Assembly (NCBI GenBank): GCA_964631175.1
Contig: CAZVWH010000037.1
Span: forward strand, 1-24,936
Reading direction: 5' to 3'
DNA length: 24,936 nucleotides
DNA from: CAZVWH01 sp964631175
Lineage (GTDB): Bacteria > Planctomycetota > Phycisphaerae > Sedimentisphaerales > Anaerobacaceae
Shown one piece after another: positions 14,466 to 20,678 of this stretch. Below the pieces are notes generated by a model. The model searched no databases and had not been told where the DNA came from. It was given only the letters and a program-made list of their open reading frames with translations. Made by a program: the position numbers and the translations under genes. Each line of letters starts with the position of its first letter. Within the stretch, counting starts at the first letter, position 1.

Positions 14466-15494
14466 CTACGACTCGCTACGCCGAGACGAGAACAGAGCGG
14501 TAAAAATCTCATAAAGGCCGGCAACATCCGGCCCTGCACTTAGCAAATAGCAATCACACCGTCCAACTAATGACCCTAACATACGAAATGTCTCTCCAAT
14601 CGCCCCTCTTGCATTAGAATCAAGTGCCCGGACGTTTTCTCCAGCCAGAAGCTTAATCGCATCAATTTTATTGAGCGGATTTATGCGGTGCTCTTTCATA
14701 TTACGGTCGTCCAGAAAGATTATTACCTTTGGCTCTACTCTTATTTGACAAGCACATCCAAAATGCTTTGACATATCAACGATAACTTCATCTGATCCGA
14801 TGACCGGCCTCTGTGGCAAATCCTTTAACCACTTTAACATCTCAAGAGTCTTACGATGCACTTTACAGGGCTTTTGCAAACCCCAGATAACCAGGCCATT
14901 GGCTGGGGCATTCGTTACAAAAGTCATGTCATCGGCAAGGAACTTCATCCCAGCACCACTAAGTGCCAGAGCTGTAGTGGTTTTCCCTTTGCCGCTGCCT
15001 CCTGCAATAAGAATCCCATTTTTTTCCCCCTTTTTGTTACGTACAAGACTTGCCGCGTGGATAACATGATGACCGATAGTACGCAGAAACTCCGAAAGCA
15101 CCAATAGCAATGGCGTATTAGCTACGTACCATTCCTTACCTTCAATAACAGTGATTTTGGCACACCGCGATGGAATGTTAATGAACGTACTGACTACCCC
15201 CAATATATCTAACCGATGAACACCCTCACCTGTCCAGTAAACCATCCTTGTGCCGTCACGTAAGGTACCAGCCCAGAATTGACGCATACCTCTCGGACAA
15301 GCAATTTCTTTTGATACCTCTCCTCTGTTTATAACTACTTCGCATGTCTTGGCCGGTTTTTTTGATACAAACAAAAATGGTGCAAGCAATGAATCTATTT
15401 CTTGCGCTACAGGTTTTAAGTCCGTAACAACACTTAGGCTCAATCCATATACGTCATAAACACATTTACGTATCGAATAGCCAGTGCAGCTCAA
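14466..15494 (-). CDS. HprK-related peptide kinase of a lasso-like RiPP operon
   Basis: The 342-residue product has a Walker A loop GGSGKGKTTTALAL (G165-T172), preceded by HHVIHAASLV and followed by GMKFLADDMTFV. This is the arrangement of HPr kinase and its RiPP-associated relatives, which phosphorylate Ser or Thr of the peptide product in some lasso systems. The N-terminal 130 residues are the family-specific part. The only in-frame start upstream is TTG 15494, since TGA 15502-15500 closes the frame. CAGGAA sits seven bases before the TTG. The out-of-frame ATG 15501 reads only 11 codons. The start region is duplicated upstream at 15721-15738 together with the precursor gene. It follows the second precursor by 26 bp and precedes the nucleotidyltransferase. 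Substrate is inferred. Confidence 0.85.
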   Translation of the reverse strand: MSCTGYSIRKCVYDVYGLSLSVVTDLKPVAQEIDSLLAPFLFVSKKPAKTCEVVINRGEVSKEIACPRGMRQFWAGTLRDGTRMVYWTGEGVHRLDILGVVSTFINIPSRCAKITVIEGKEWYVANTPLLLVLSEFLRTIGHHVIHAASLVRNKKGEKNGILIAGGSGKGKTTTALALSGAGMKFLADDMTFVTNAPANGLVIWGLQKPCKVHRKTLEMLKWLKDLPQRPVIGSDEVIVDMSKHFGCACQIRVEPKVIIFLDDRNMKEHRINPLNKIDAIKLLAGENVRALDSNARGAIGETFRMLGSLVGRCDCYLLSAGPDVAGLYEIFTALFSSRRSES

Positions 15495-15712
15495 AAGTCA
15501 TTTCCTGATACTTATCCTGGTTAGTCTACTAGTGCAACACCTGACCCTGCAGTTTGCGGAGCACCAGTAATATCAGCAAGCTCCTCATGCTTGACCAATG
15601 TCGGCTCTTCATAAGTTCTCTTATCGGTGTCCTTCTCTTCCATTGTCCTTACTTTCAATAAGATAACCTTGAGCTTACTCAAAGTTCATACGCCTTTATA
15701 CTATCTCACGGC
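15487..15712 (-). repeat. Tandem repeat unit A (promoter, precursor 1, kinase start)
   Basis: This unit matches 15721-15935 through promoter, ribosome site, leader and core of the precursor and a distal block TATCAGGAAATGACTTTTG. The offset is 228 bp at the precursor starts and 234 bp at the distal end. The units are diverged, so the duplication is not recent. Confidence 0.8.
15521..15643 (-). CDS. Lasso-type-leader RiPP precursor peptide 1 (40 aa)
   Basis: This gene is too short for a standard ORF scan. It starts at ATG 15643 after AAGGA and stops with TAA 15523-15521. The acidic N-terminus MEEKDTDKRT leads into YEEPTLVKHEELADITG, where Y11, P14, L16 and T26 sit exactly at lasso leader spacing (YxxPxLx3-x-x5-Tx); the usual Gly at position 20 is Glu. 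By that rule the leader would end at G27, giving the core APQTAGSGVALVD. The core has no Cys, and no Asp or Glu at ring positions 7-9 under either a G27 or A28 start, so a lasso macrolactam is not expected. S34 is the only Ser and a plausible kinase target. A second in-frame TAA lies two codons on, showing that the end is shifted relative to precursor 2. Confidence 0.85.
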   Translation of the reverse strand: MEEKDTDKRTYEEPTLVKHEELADITGAPQTAGSGVALVD

Positions 15713-15723
15713 GTAGATATCAG
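15695..15723 (-). promoter_or_regulatory. Possible promoter of precursor 1
   Basis: CTGATA (15723-15718) and TATAAA (15700-15695) are 17 bp apart, in the position equivalent to the stronger promoter of precursor 2. The -10 box is good; the -35 box matches at four of six positions. Confidence 0.4.
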
Positions 15724-15935
15724 CTCAAAAGACATTTCCTGATACTTATATTACTGGTACAACACCTGACCCTGCAGTTGGTGCACCATTTTCAATTATA
15801 TCGATAAGTTCCTCATGCTTGGTTAATGTCGGCTCTTCATAAGTTTTTTTCTCGGTACCTTTCTCTTCCATCGTCCCTACTTTCAATAAAATAACATTAG
15901 ACTCAGAATTCGTAATATTTCATACTATTCCACGG
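15721..15935 (-). repeat. Tandem repeat unit B (precursor 2 and vestigial kinase start)
   Basis: This is the partner of 15487-15712. Its distal end, TATCAGGAAATGTCTTTTG then AGCTG, duplicates the ribosome site and first codons of the kinase gene. Here the frame from that TTG meets TGA after two codons, so it is a non-functional relic. Confidence 0.8.
15746..15871 (-). CDS. Lasso-type-leader RiPP precursor peptide 2 (41 aa)
   Basis: ATG 15871 follows AGGGA, and the stop is TAA 15748-15746. The leader MEEKGTEKKT then YEEPTLTKHEELIDII keeps Y11, P14 and L16, but the Thr at 26 is Ile and two residues (EN) are inserted before the conserved GAP. The tail GAPTAGSGVVPVI shares GAP, TAGSGV with precursor 1 and ends without an acidic residue. 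No residue can act as a lasso ring acceptor at positions 7-9. Leader is better conserved than the C-terminus, as expected of a precursor pair recognised by one RRE protein and differing in product. It lies 91 bp after the B2 peptidase gene and has its own promoter. Confidence 0.85.
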   Translation of the reverse strand: MEEKGTEKKTYEEPTLTKHEELIDIIENGAPTAGSGVVPVI

Positions 15936-15947
15936 TATATATGTCAA
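15919..15947 (-). promoter_or_regulatory. Internal promoter of the precursor genes
   Basis: A perfect -35 TTGACA (15947-15942), 17 bp spacer and -10 TATGAA (15924-15919) lie between the B2 peptidase stop and precursor 2. Transcription would start about 40 bp before ATG 15871, letting precursors be made in excess over the enzymes. Confidence 0.6.
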
Positions 15948-15962
15948 GTTTATATTAATAGG

Positions 15963-16361
15963 CTATCTTTTCTTGTGGATTAAAATTACTGCAACATCAT
16001 CCTGGGGCTCCGGGGTTAAACTACGCCCATCACACACAACCCAACAATGGGCAATCCCCCTGTAATATTGTTTACGTGCAAAAACTCCTATTTGTAGAAC
16101 TGCCGGTGCGCCGGCAAGACAAAGAAAATAAAATAGCGTAAAACTATGCCTTAAACACCTGCGCCTTTTCATCAATACCGGTTTTTTAAGACGGTTTGCC
16201 ACCACTTCGCAGATATTTTCAACAGAAATGCCTTTATAAAGCTCACACCAAACAGGAGGAGTGAGAATTCTGAGCATTTGTTTTAGACCAAGGAAATTAT
16301 CGAGAAATGGGATCATCACTGATACTATATAAACATGCACTTTAAAGAGCCATAATACCAT
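15963..16361 (-). CDS. Lasso B2-type transglutaminase-fold leader peptidase
   Basis: The 132-residue protein matches the C-terminal catalytic domain of the McjB/B2 family. The nucleophile block is RRRCLRHSFTLFYFLCLAG with C69 as the likely catalytic Cys. The His block is GIAHCWVVCDGRSL with H105, and an Asp nearby (D111 or D121-D122) would complete the triad. B2 proteins cut the leader off lasso precursors after the RRE protein delivers it. The N-terminus (MVLWLFKVHVYIVSVMIPFL) is hydrophobic and might touch the membrane. Length is slightly short for the family but the core is intact. ATG 16361 lies 12 bp after the PqqD stop, which indicates co-transcription. Precursors follow directly. Confidence 0.85.
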   Translation of the reverse strand: MVLWLFKVHVYIVSVMIPFLDNFLGLKQMLRILTPPVWCELYKGISVENICEVVANRLKKPVLMKRRRCLRHSFTLFYFLCLAGAPAVLQIGVFARKQYYRGIAHCWVVCDGRSLTPEPQDDVAVILIHKKR

Positions 16362-16373
16362 CAGAAAACATAC

Positions 16374-16661
16374 TTAATTTTCAATAACTTCCTCAATAAG
16401 TTTTTCAGACAGAAGTTTATTGGCAATAGATTGAATATCTGACGTCAGTTTTGCTCTGCTTACATCAAATTTATCTAAAAGCTTATCAATTATTCGTGCA
16501 AGGCTAAGCTGTCCATCAATAGCAAAAAGAAAAGCTGCTGTAGTATCATTACAGGAATATAACACTCCTGAGTTAAGTGACAGGATAACCGTCTCCAAAC
16601 CTTGGCCGAGCGGCTGAAACGTTACATCATCTGCTATCTTAAGCATTATGCTTAAATCCAT
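16374..16661 (-). CDS. PqqD-like RiPP recognition protein (B1/RRE)
   Basis: The 95-residue protein is a PqqD-fold winged helix. Its strands hold VILSLNSGVLYSCNDTTAAF, followed by helices with LARIIDKLLDKFDVSRAKL and IQSIANKLLSEKLIEEV, the usual order of PqqD and lasso B1 proteins. Such proteins bind the precursor leader and present it to the peptidase. It is the first gene of the operon. ATG 16661 follows GGAAAG at good spacing and lies about 33 bp after a predicted transcription start. Soluble, cytosolic. Function as leader binder is inferred from fold and from the B2 gene and lasso-like leaders directly downstream. Confidence 0.87.
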   Translation of the reverse strand: MDLSIMLKIADDVTFQPLGQGLETVILSLNSGVLYSCNDTTAAFLFAIDGQLSLARIIDKLLDKFDVSRAKLTSDIQSIANKLLSEKLIEEVIEN

Positions 16662-16700
16662 TTTGTCTTTCCAGTTTGAGCAATTACAATCTTAGGGCAA

Positions 16701-16729
16701 ATATTAGCAAATAGATAATCTCTCTTCAA
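16701..16729 (-). promoter_or_regulatory. Main promoter of the RiPP operon
   Basis: TTGAAG (16729-16724) and TAATAT (16706-16701) are separated by exactly 17 bp. The start would lie near 16694, giving a leader of about 33 nt to the PqqD gene. Confidence 0.6.
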
Positions 16730-16814
16730 GTTAACTTTCGCAGTTTTTAAAGACCGTTAATCTGGGCAAATTCGAGAGCATAAGCCTTTTCTGGGCAATG
16801 TCATTATTTTTGTA

Positions 16815-16838
16815 ATGTTCGAGCCCTTTATCGAACAT
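16815..16838. promoter_or_regulatory. Palindrome ATGTTCGA-N8-TCGAACAT
   Basis: Perfect 8-bp arms (16815-16822 and 16831-16838) flank an 8-bp spacer in the 339-bp divergent gap between the RiPP operon and the split-barrel gene. The symmetry suits a dimeric regulator, though a small repeat or a terminator-like fold is possible. No regulator gene is adjacent. Confidence 0.4.
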
Positions 16839-16918
16839 GTATAAAATTCCAAATATTGATAAAAACAAGGCCTTAAATCAGAAACAAATTAAGCTTGTAC
16901 ATATAGTATCAACTGATG

Positions 16919-16947
16919 CTGTCGTTTTAGATGAAAGTCGTTATAAT
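16919..16947 (+). promoter_or_regulatory. Possible promoter of the split-barrel gene
   Basis: A perfect TATAAT (16942-16947) has a weak -35 CTGTCG (16919-16924) at 17-bp spacing. It lies 53 bp before ATG 17001. Confidence 0.4.
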
Positions 16948-17000
16948 TGTTTAAGTTTGGCTGACCACTTTGCAGTCGGTGATTTTTGAAAGGTGCGATT

Positions 17001-17393
17001 ATGAGTTTAGCTGAGTACTTCCAAGCCACCGAAGGAATTGGTGTCCTGGCGACGTGCGATTCCAATGGAAATGTTGATGTCGCTATTTACGCTCGGCCCT
17101 ACGTAATAGACAAAAAGACTATTGCTTTTAGCATGTCAGAACGACTTAGCTACCGCAACATTCAATCCAACCTAAAAGCCGCCTACCTCTTTATTGAGCG
17201 AGGCGAAGGGCATAAAGGCAAAAGAATATACCTGACAAAAGTTGGTGAAGAGTCAGATCCCCAGCGGATCACAGAAATAAAAGCCAAACGTCCAAGTACC
17301 CACAAATCCACCGGTGTTAAGAAGCATTTAGTATATTTTACTATTGATAAGATTCGTCCGCTCAGCCCCTCGGGCTCTCGACCGATAGGTTGA
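17001..17393 (+). CDS. Pyridoxamine 5'-phosphate oxidase-like FMN split-barrel protein
   Basis: From ATG 17001 the product has 130 residues. It opens with MSLAEYFQATEGIGVLATCD and runs through GNVDVAIYARPYVIDKKTIA, MSERLSYRNIQSNLKAAYLF and GKRIYLTKV. This is the pattern of small PNPOx-like FMN-binding split-barrel proteins. Members bind flavin and reduce or oxidise varied small substrates, so the reaction cannot be named. A longer form from TTG 16986 is possible, but AAAGG lies eight bases before ATG 17001, so the ATG is preferred. It is cytosolic. The next gene, hisA, is 155 bp downstream on the same strand and has its own ribosome site; they may be co-transcribed. Confidence 0.75.
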   Translation: MSLAEYFQATEGIGVLATCDSNGNVDVAIYARPYVIDKKTIAFSMSERLSYRNIQSNLKAAYLFIERGEGHKGKRIYLTKVGEESDPQRITEIKAKRPSTHKSTGVKKHLVYFTIDKIRPLSPSGSRPIG

Positions 17394-17548
17394 AATCCTA
17401 TATTTACATCTACAATTAATCTAACAATTTTATACTCCCTTTGCCGATAAATAAAAAGATGAGACTTGTTCAAACGATACCAAAACTTATGAAGGCTCAA
17501 ATGCCGCTCCGGCCAGGACACGCCGGACATACCGCTGGAGGAACAAAG

Positions 17549-18262
17549 ATGTATATCATACCGGCAATCGACCTGATAAAGGGCAAATGTGTCAGACTTA
17601 TCCAGGGCCAATATCACCGCCAGATAACATACGAGGACGATCCGGTTAAGCAGGCCAAAGAGTTCAACTCAGCCGGCGCCCGGTTGCTGCATGTTGTTGA
17701 CCTGGAGGGGGCCAAGATTGGCAAGCCTGTTAACACCGATTCAATAGCAGCTATAACGGCTCTGGGGAAACTGAAAGTTGAAGTTGGCGGCGGCCTGCGC
17801 GAAGAGGCCTCCATAAAACGATTGTTCGATATCGGCGTAGAGCGCGTAATAATCGGCACTAAAGCGGTGAGTGACTTTGAGTGGTTCAGCCAAATGGCCA
17901 ATAAATTCAACGGCAGGATCGTGCTCGGCTTAGACGGTCGAGGCTCGAAGGTCGCCACGCACGGCTGGACACAGGATAATCCTCAGCTTTTATTGGAGTT
18001 TGCAGCCGAGGCAGCGAAGTTGCCGCTGGCTGCGATAATATATACCGACATCACCAAAGATGGCATGATGACTGGGCCGAACTTTGAAAGAACACAGGCA
18101 CTTATAGAGGTGGTGAACCTGCCCGTTATCGCTTCCGGGGGTGTAAAAAGTGTCGAAGATATTAAAAAGTTGTCCGAGTTAGGCGCAGCCGCGGCAATAA
18201 TCGGTAGAAGCCTCTATGAAGGCACACTTAAACTCTCCGACGCGATAAAAGCCGCAGAATAG
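17549..18262 (+). CDS. hisA: Phosphoribosyl-formimino-AICAR ribotide isomerase (HisA)
   Basis: The 237-residue TIM barrel opens with MYIIPAIDLIKGKCVRLIQG, the standard HisA N-terminus with catalytic D8. It has VEVGGGLREE near 78-86, LGLDGRGSKVATHGW with the second catalytic Asp at D129, IYTDITKDGMMTGPN at 164-178 and VIASGGVKS for phosphate binding. It catalyses the Amadori isomerisation of ProFAR to PRFAR in histidine synthesis, in the cytosol. ATG 17549 is chosen over an in-frame upstream start at 17441 because GGAGG precedes it, the length fits the family, and the extra 36 residues are unlike any HisA. No other his gene is in the window. Confidence 0.93.
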   Translation: MYIIPAIDLIKGKCVRLIQGQYHRQITYEDDPVKQAKEFNSAGARLLHVVDLEGAKIGKPVNTDSIAAITALGKLKVEVGGGLREEASIKRLFDIGVERVIIGTKAVSDFEWFSQMANKFNGRIVLGLDGRGSKVATHGWTQDNPQLLLEFAAEAAKLPLAAIIYTDITKDGMMTGPNFERTQALIEVVNLPVIASGGVKSVEDIKKLSELGAAAAIIGRSLYEGTLKLSDAIKAAE

Positions 18263-18396
18263 CAGAAGCTTATAGCCCTGAGCGACCCTTGGTAAAAAAA
18301 CACATAGAGCCGGTGTTATCATTGGCACGAGAAATGATGTGCTTGTATCAAATATGTGTGGTATAATCTCTATTAAGAAGTTTTTGTTTACTTAAC

Positions 18397-18563
18397 TTAT
18401 TGCTCTGTTGAAAAGCCTCACCGTCGTTTCGACCGAAGCCCCCATTTCTGCTTTCGCAGAAAGCACGGGGGCGAAGTGGAGAAATCTGCTCAAAAATAGA
18501 TTTCTCGACTTGCCTGCGGCTCGCTCGAAATGACATTCTGAACTCTTTTCAACAAAGCATTAA
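18397..18563. repeat. 167-bp composite palindromic element
   Basis: Outer arms TTGAAAAG-type (18397-18414 and 18545-18563) enclose a second pair, GTCGTTTCGA (18423-18432) and TCGAAATGAC (18525-18534), and a third, GAGAAATCT/AGATTTCTC (18479-18487 and 18497-18505). A GC hairpin (CCCCC...GGGGG around TTTCTGC-TTTC-GCAGAAA) is nested at about 18439-18472. The 403-bp gap 18263-18665 otherwise holds no gene. Non-coding, MITE-like or large REP-type. Confidence 0.65.
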
Positions 18564-18665
18564 CTTATTAAAATGTGCTTTAGATGATTTCGTTCTTTGC
18601 TCCCACATCAAATATTTAGGCCTCCGTTAAGCCTTGTGAATAATGCTTTATGAGATAGGAGAAAT

Positions 18666-20678
18666 GTGCTGAATTTGCTTCGAAAATTATCAGATCGGCT
18701 TGCTGCTTTGAAGGCTTTTAAAGGAGACCGCTTACAACGAAAGCCCACATCGAGCGTCGGCGGGCTGCTCCGAAGCTTCCTGTTCTTCGTCCTGTTCTAT
18801 ATGTACCTTTGGCTTCAAGTTGATTTGCGTCTCATCTATCATGGAGCCGGTATTATTATGAATTTCCCTTTTTTCTATAAGGGTTGGGCATTTTTTCGGG
18901 GGTTCCTCTTGTACCCTGGTGGGCCCATTGAATATTCTGCAGCTTTTCTGTCTCAGCTTTTCTACTACTCCTGGCTCGGAGCCCTTGTTGTAACAGCAGA
19001 GGCATGGGGCATCTGTGCTTGCCTGGGCTACCTTTTGAAGGTTGCGAACTGGTCGCGATTTCAGTGGGTTCGTTTCATTGGACCTCTTCTTCTGCTTATT
19101 ACCTTCGCTCGTTATACGTATTTCTTTCCTACCACTCTGGCGCTGACAACGGCACTAGTATTCGTGTGCTTGTATTTGCGAATAGGGTTCCCGCAAGGCG
19201 GGGTCCCAATAGTATTGTTTGGAATTGCTGGTTACAGCCGCCTGGTTGTTTTCCTGGCGTTGTCGATCATCCTCTACTACGTTGCCGGCGGAGCATTCTT
19301 GTTCTTTGCTGTGCTTTGTGCAATTTTTGAGCTTCTCTTGAAACGCCGGTGGCACGTAGGATTGCTGTATTTGCTGTCCGCCGTAATGATTCCATACGTT
19401 GTAGGGGTTCTTGTATTTAGTGTAAGTATCATCAATGCTTTCAGCGAGTTATTGCCTATTTCCTGGAAGATTATGCATTACGAAACCCGCAGTAAGGGCG
19501 TGGCGTTTGTCTATGCGTTATATCTGCTCCCCGTGTTAGCGGTTATCGTATCTGCTATTGGCCGGAGAATCACCGAACGGGTAAGGTCAAAAATGTCAAC
19601 CAACCAAGCTGAAGAGCAACCCGCAAATAGGTCAAACGTAAGCCTTGACGCACCAAGCCGAGATGAGATCATTCCTAATACCAAGCTCATTAACCTGCGA
19701 TGGTTTATTGAATCAGCTATTCTATTCGTGGTCGCTTGTGCGGTTGCCTTTTATGCGCATGATGATCGGAAGAAAGCTCAGTTTGAAGTCGATTACTACG
19801 CTTGCCACAGGATGTGGCCGCAGGTGCTTGATGCCGCACAGCGTGCCACACCTAATCATTTCGTAGTCCATGCGGTCAGCAGAGCGTTGTATCACATGGG
19901 TCGGCTTGGCGATGAAATGTTCTGCTGGCCTCAACATCCCCATTGCCTTTTTTTTGGGGCAGACATGAGATACAGGTGGACCTATTGGCAGAACTTCGAT
20001 GTCCATATCGATATTGGTCTTCTCAATGTGGCGGAAAATGCGTTGACCGAATGCTTGGAGGGAATCGGTGATCATCCTCTGATTTTGCAGCGGCTGGCCT
20101 TGATAAATATGGTAAAGGGAAATATCGATACCGCCCGTGTTTACCTGGGCACGCTTAGCAAGACCTTGTTCCATGCCGACTGGGCCAGGGACTATTTGGC
20201 TCGCCTGCAATCTGACCCAAATCTTTCGACGGATGGCCGGATTCAATATTTGCGTTCAGTATCTCTGGAAAAGGATATACCCACCATTTCCATACCTGAA
20301 GAAAATGTGCTTACCTGGCTCTTGGAGAAAAACGGTCAGAACCGTATGGCTTTTGAGTACTTGATGGCACTGCATCTTTTGAGCAAGCACCTTGGCAAGT
20401 TTGTAAGCAACATCGACCATCTTAAAGATTTTAGCTATCTTGAGCTTCCTCGATATTACGAGGAGGCGACTTTGGTCTATGTAGCCGGTACCGGCAAGCG
20501 AGTTTATTTGAGAGGTTATCGCACAAATCCTTCGCTGCGGCAAGAGTTCGAGGATTTCAGCCGGATATTACATAGCTATGATGGAGACAAACAAGCCGCC
20601 TATAGTGAAGTGGTGAGCAAATACCGGGACACATATTTCTTCTATTATATATATGCGTTTTCGGGAGCCGTGAAATGA
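18666..20678 (+). CDS. DUF6057-like polytopic membrane protein
   Basis: The 670-residue protein has about eight or nine membrane segments between residues 34 and 370: LLRSFLFFVLFYMYLWLQ; a block near 98-125; WVRFIGPLLLLITFARY; further segments to about 258; one near 280-300; and FIESAILFVVACAVAFYAHD near 348-367. A soluble, alpha-helical, TPR-like C-terminal half follows (about 380-670). The stretch LLYPGGPIEYSAAFLSQLFY is characteristic of DUF6057 proteins as I know them from Bacteroidota and Planctomycetota. Function is unknown. The start is GTG 18666 with GGAG close upstream; the overlapping ATG at 18664 reads ATG-TGC-TGA and is excluded. Its last codons overlap the next gene by four bases (ATGA), so the two are translationally coupled and probably form one system. 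Confidence 0.8.
   Translation: MLNLLRKLSDRLAALKAFKGDRLQRKPTSSVGGLLRSFLFFVLFYMYLWLQVDLRLIYHGAGIIMNFPFFYKGWAFFRGFLLYPGGPIEYSAAFLSQLFYYSWLGALVVTAEAWGICACLGYLLKVANWSRFQWVRFIGPLLLLITFARYTYFFPTTLALTTALVFVCLYLRIGFPQGGVPIVLFGIAGYSRLVVFLALSIILYYVAGGAFLFFAVLCAIFELLLKRRWHVGLLYLLSAVMIPYVVGVLVFSVSIINAFSELLPISWKIMHYETRSKGVAFVYALYLLPVLAVIVSAIGRRITERVRSKMSTNQAEEQPANRSNVSLDAPSRDEIIPNTKLINLRWFIESAILFVVACAVAFYAHDDRKKAQFEVDYYACHRMWPQVLDAAQRATPNHFVVHAVSRALYHMGRLGDEMFCWPQHPHCLFFGADMRYRWTYWQNFDVHIDIGLLNVAENALTECLEGIGDHPLILQRLALINMVKGNIDTARVYLGTLSKTLFHADWARDYLARLQSDPNLSTDGRIQYLRSVSLEKDIPTISIPEENVLTWLLEKNGQNRMAFEYLMALHLLSKHLGKFVSNIDHLKDFSYLELPRYYEEATLVYVAGTGKRVYLRGYRTNPSLRQEFEDFSRILHSYDGDKQAAYSEVVSKYRDTYFFYYIYAFSGAVK

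Noticed and set aside
15466..15501. ATG 15501 as the kinase start
   Set aside because: It reads only 11 codons before TAA and is out of frame with the kinase; the in-frame TTG 15494 has proper ribosome-site spacing.
15521..15871. Calling the operon a standard lasso peptide locus
   Set aside because: Leader, RRE and B2 peptidase fit, but no cyclase gene is in the window and neither core has Asp or Glu at positions 7-9.
16815..16838. LexA-type operator
   Set aside because: The spacing between GTTCGA and TCGAAC half-sites does not fit the known short-spaced LexA boxes, and no SOS gene is adjacent.
16986..17000. TTG 16986 as the split-barrel start
   Set aside because: AAAGG precedes ATG 17001 at eight bases, and family N-termini begin there.
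17441..17548. N-terminal extension of HisA from 17441
   Set aside because: The extra 36 residues match no HisA, and GGAGG directly precedes ATG 17549.
18348..18536. 62-residue minus-strand frame
   Set aside because: It is a translation of the 167-bp palindromic element.
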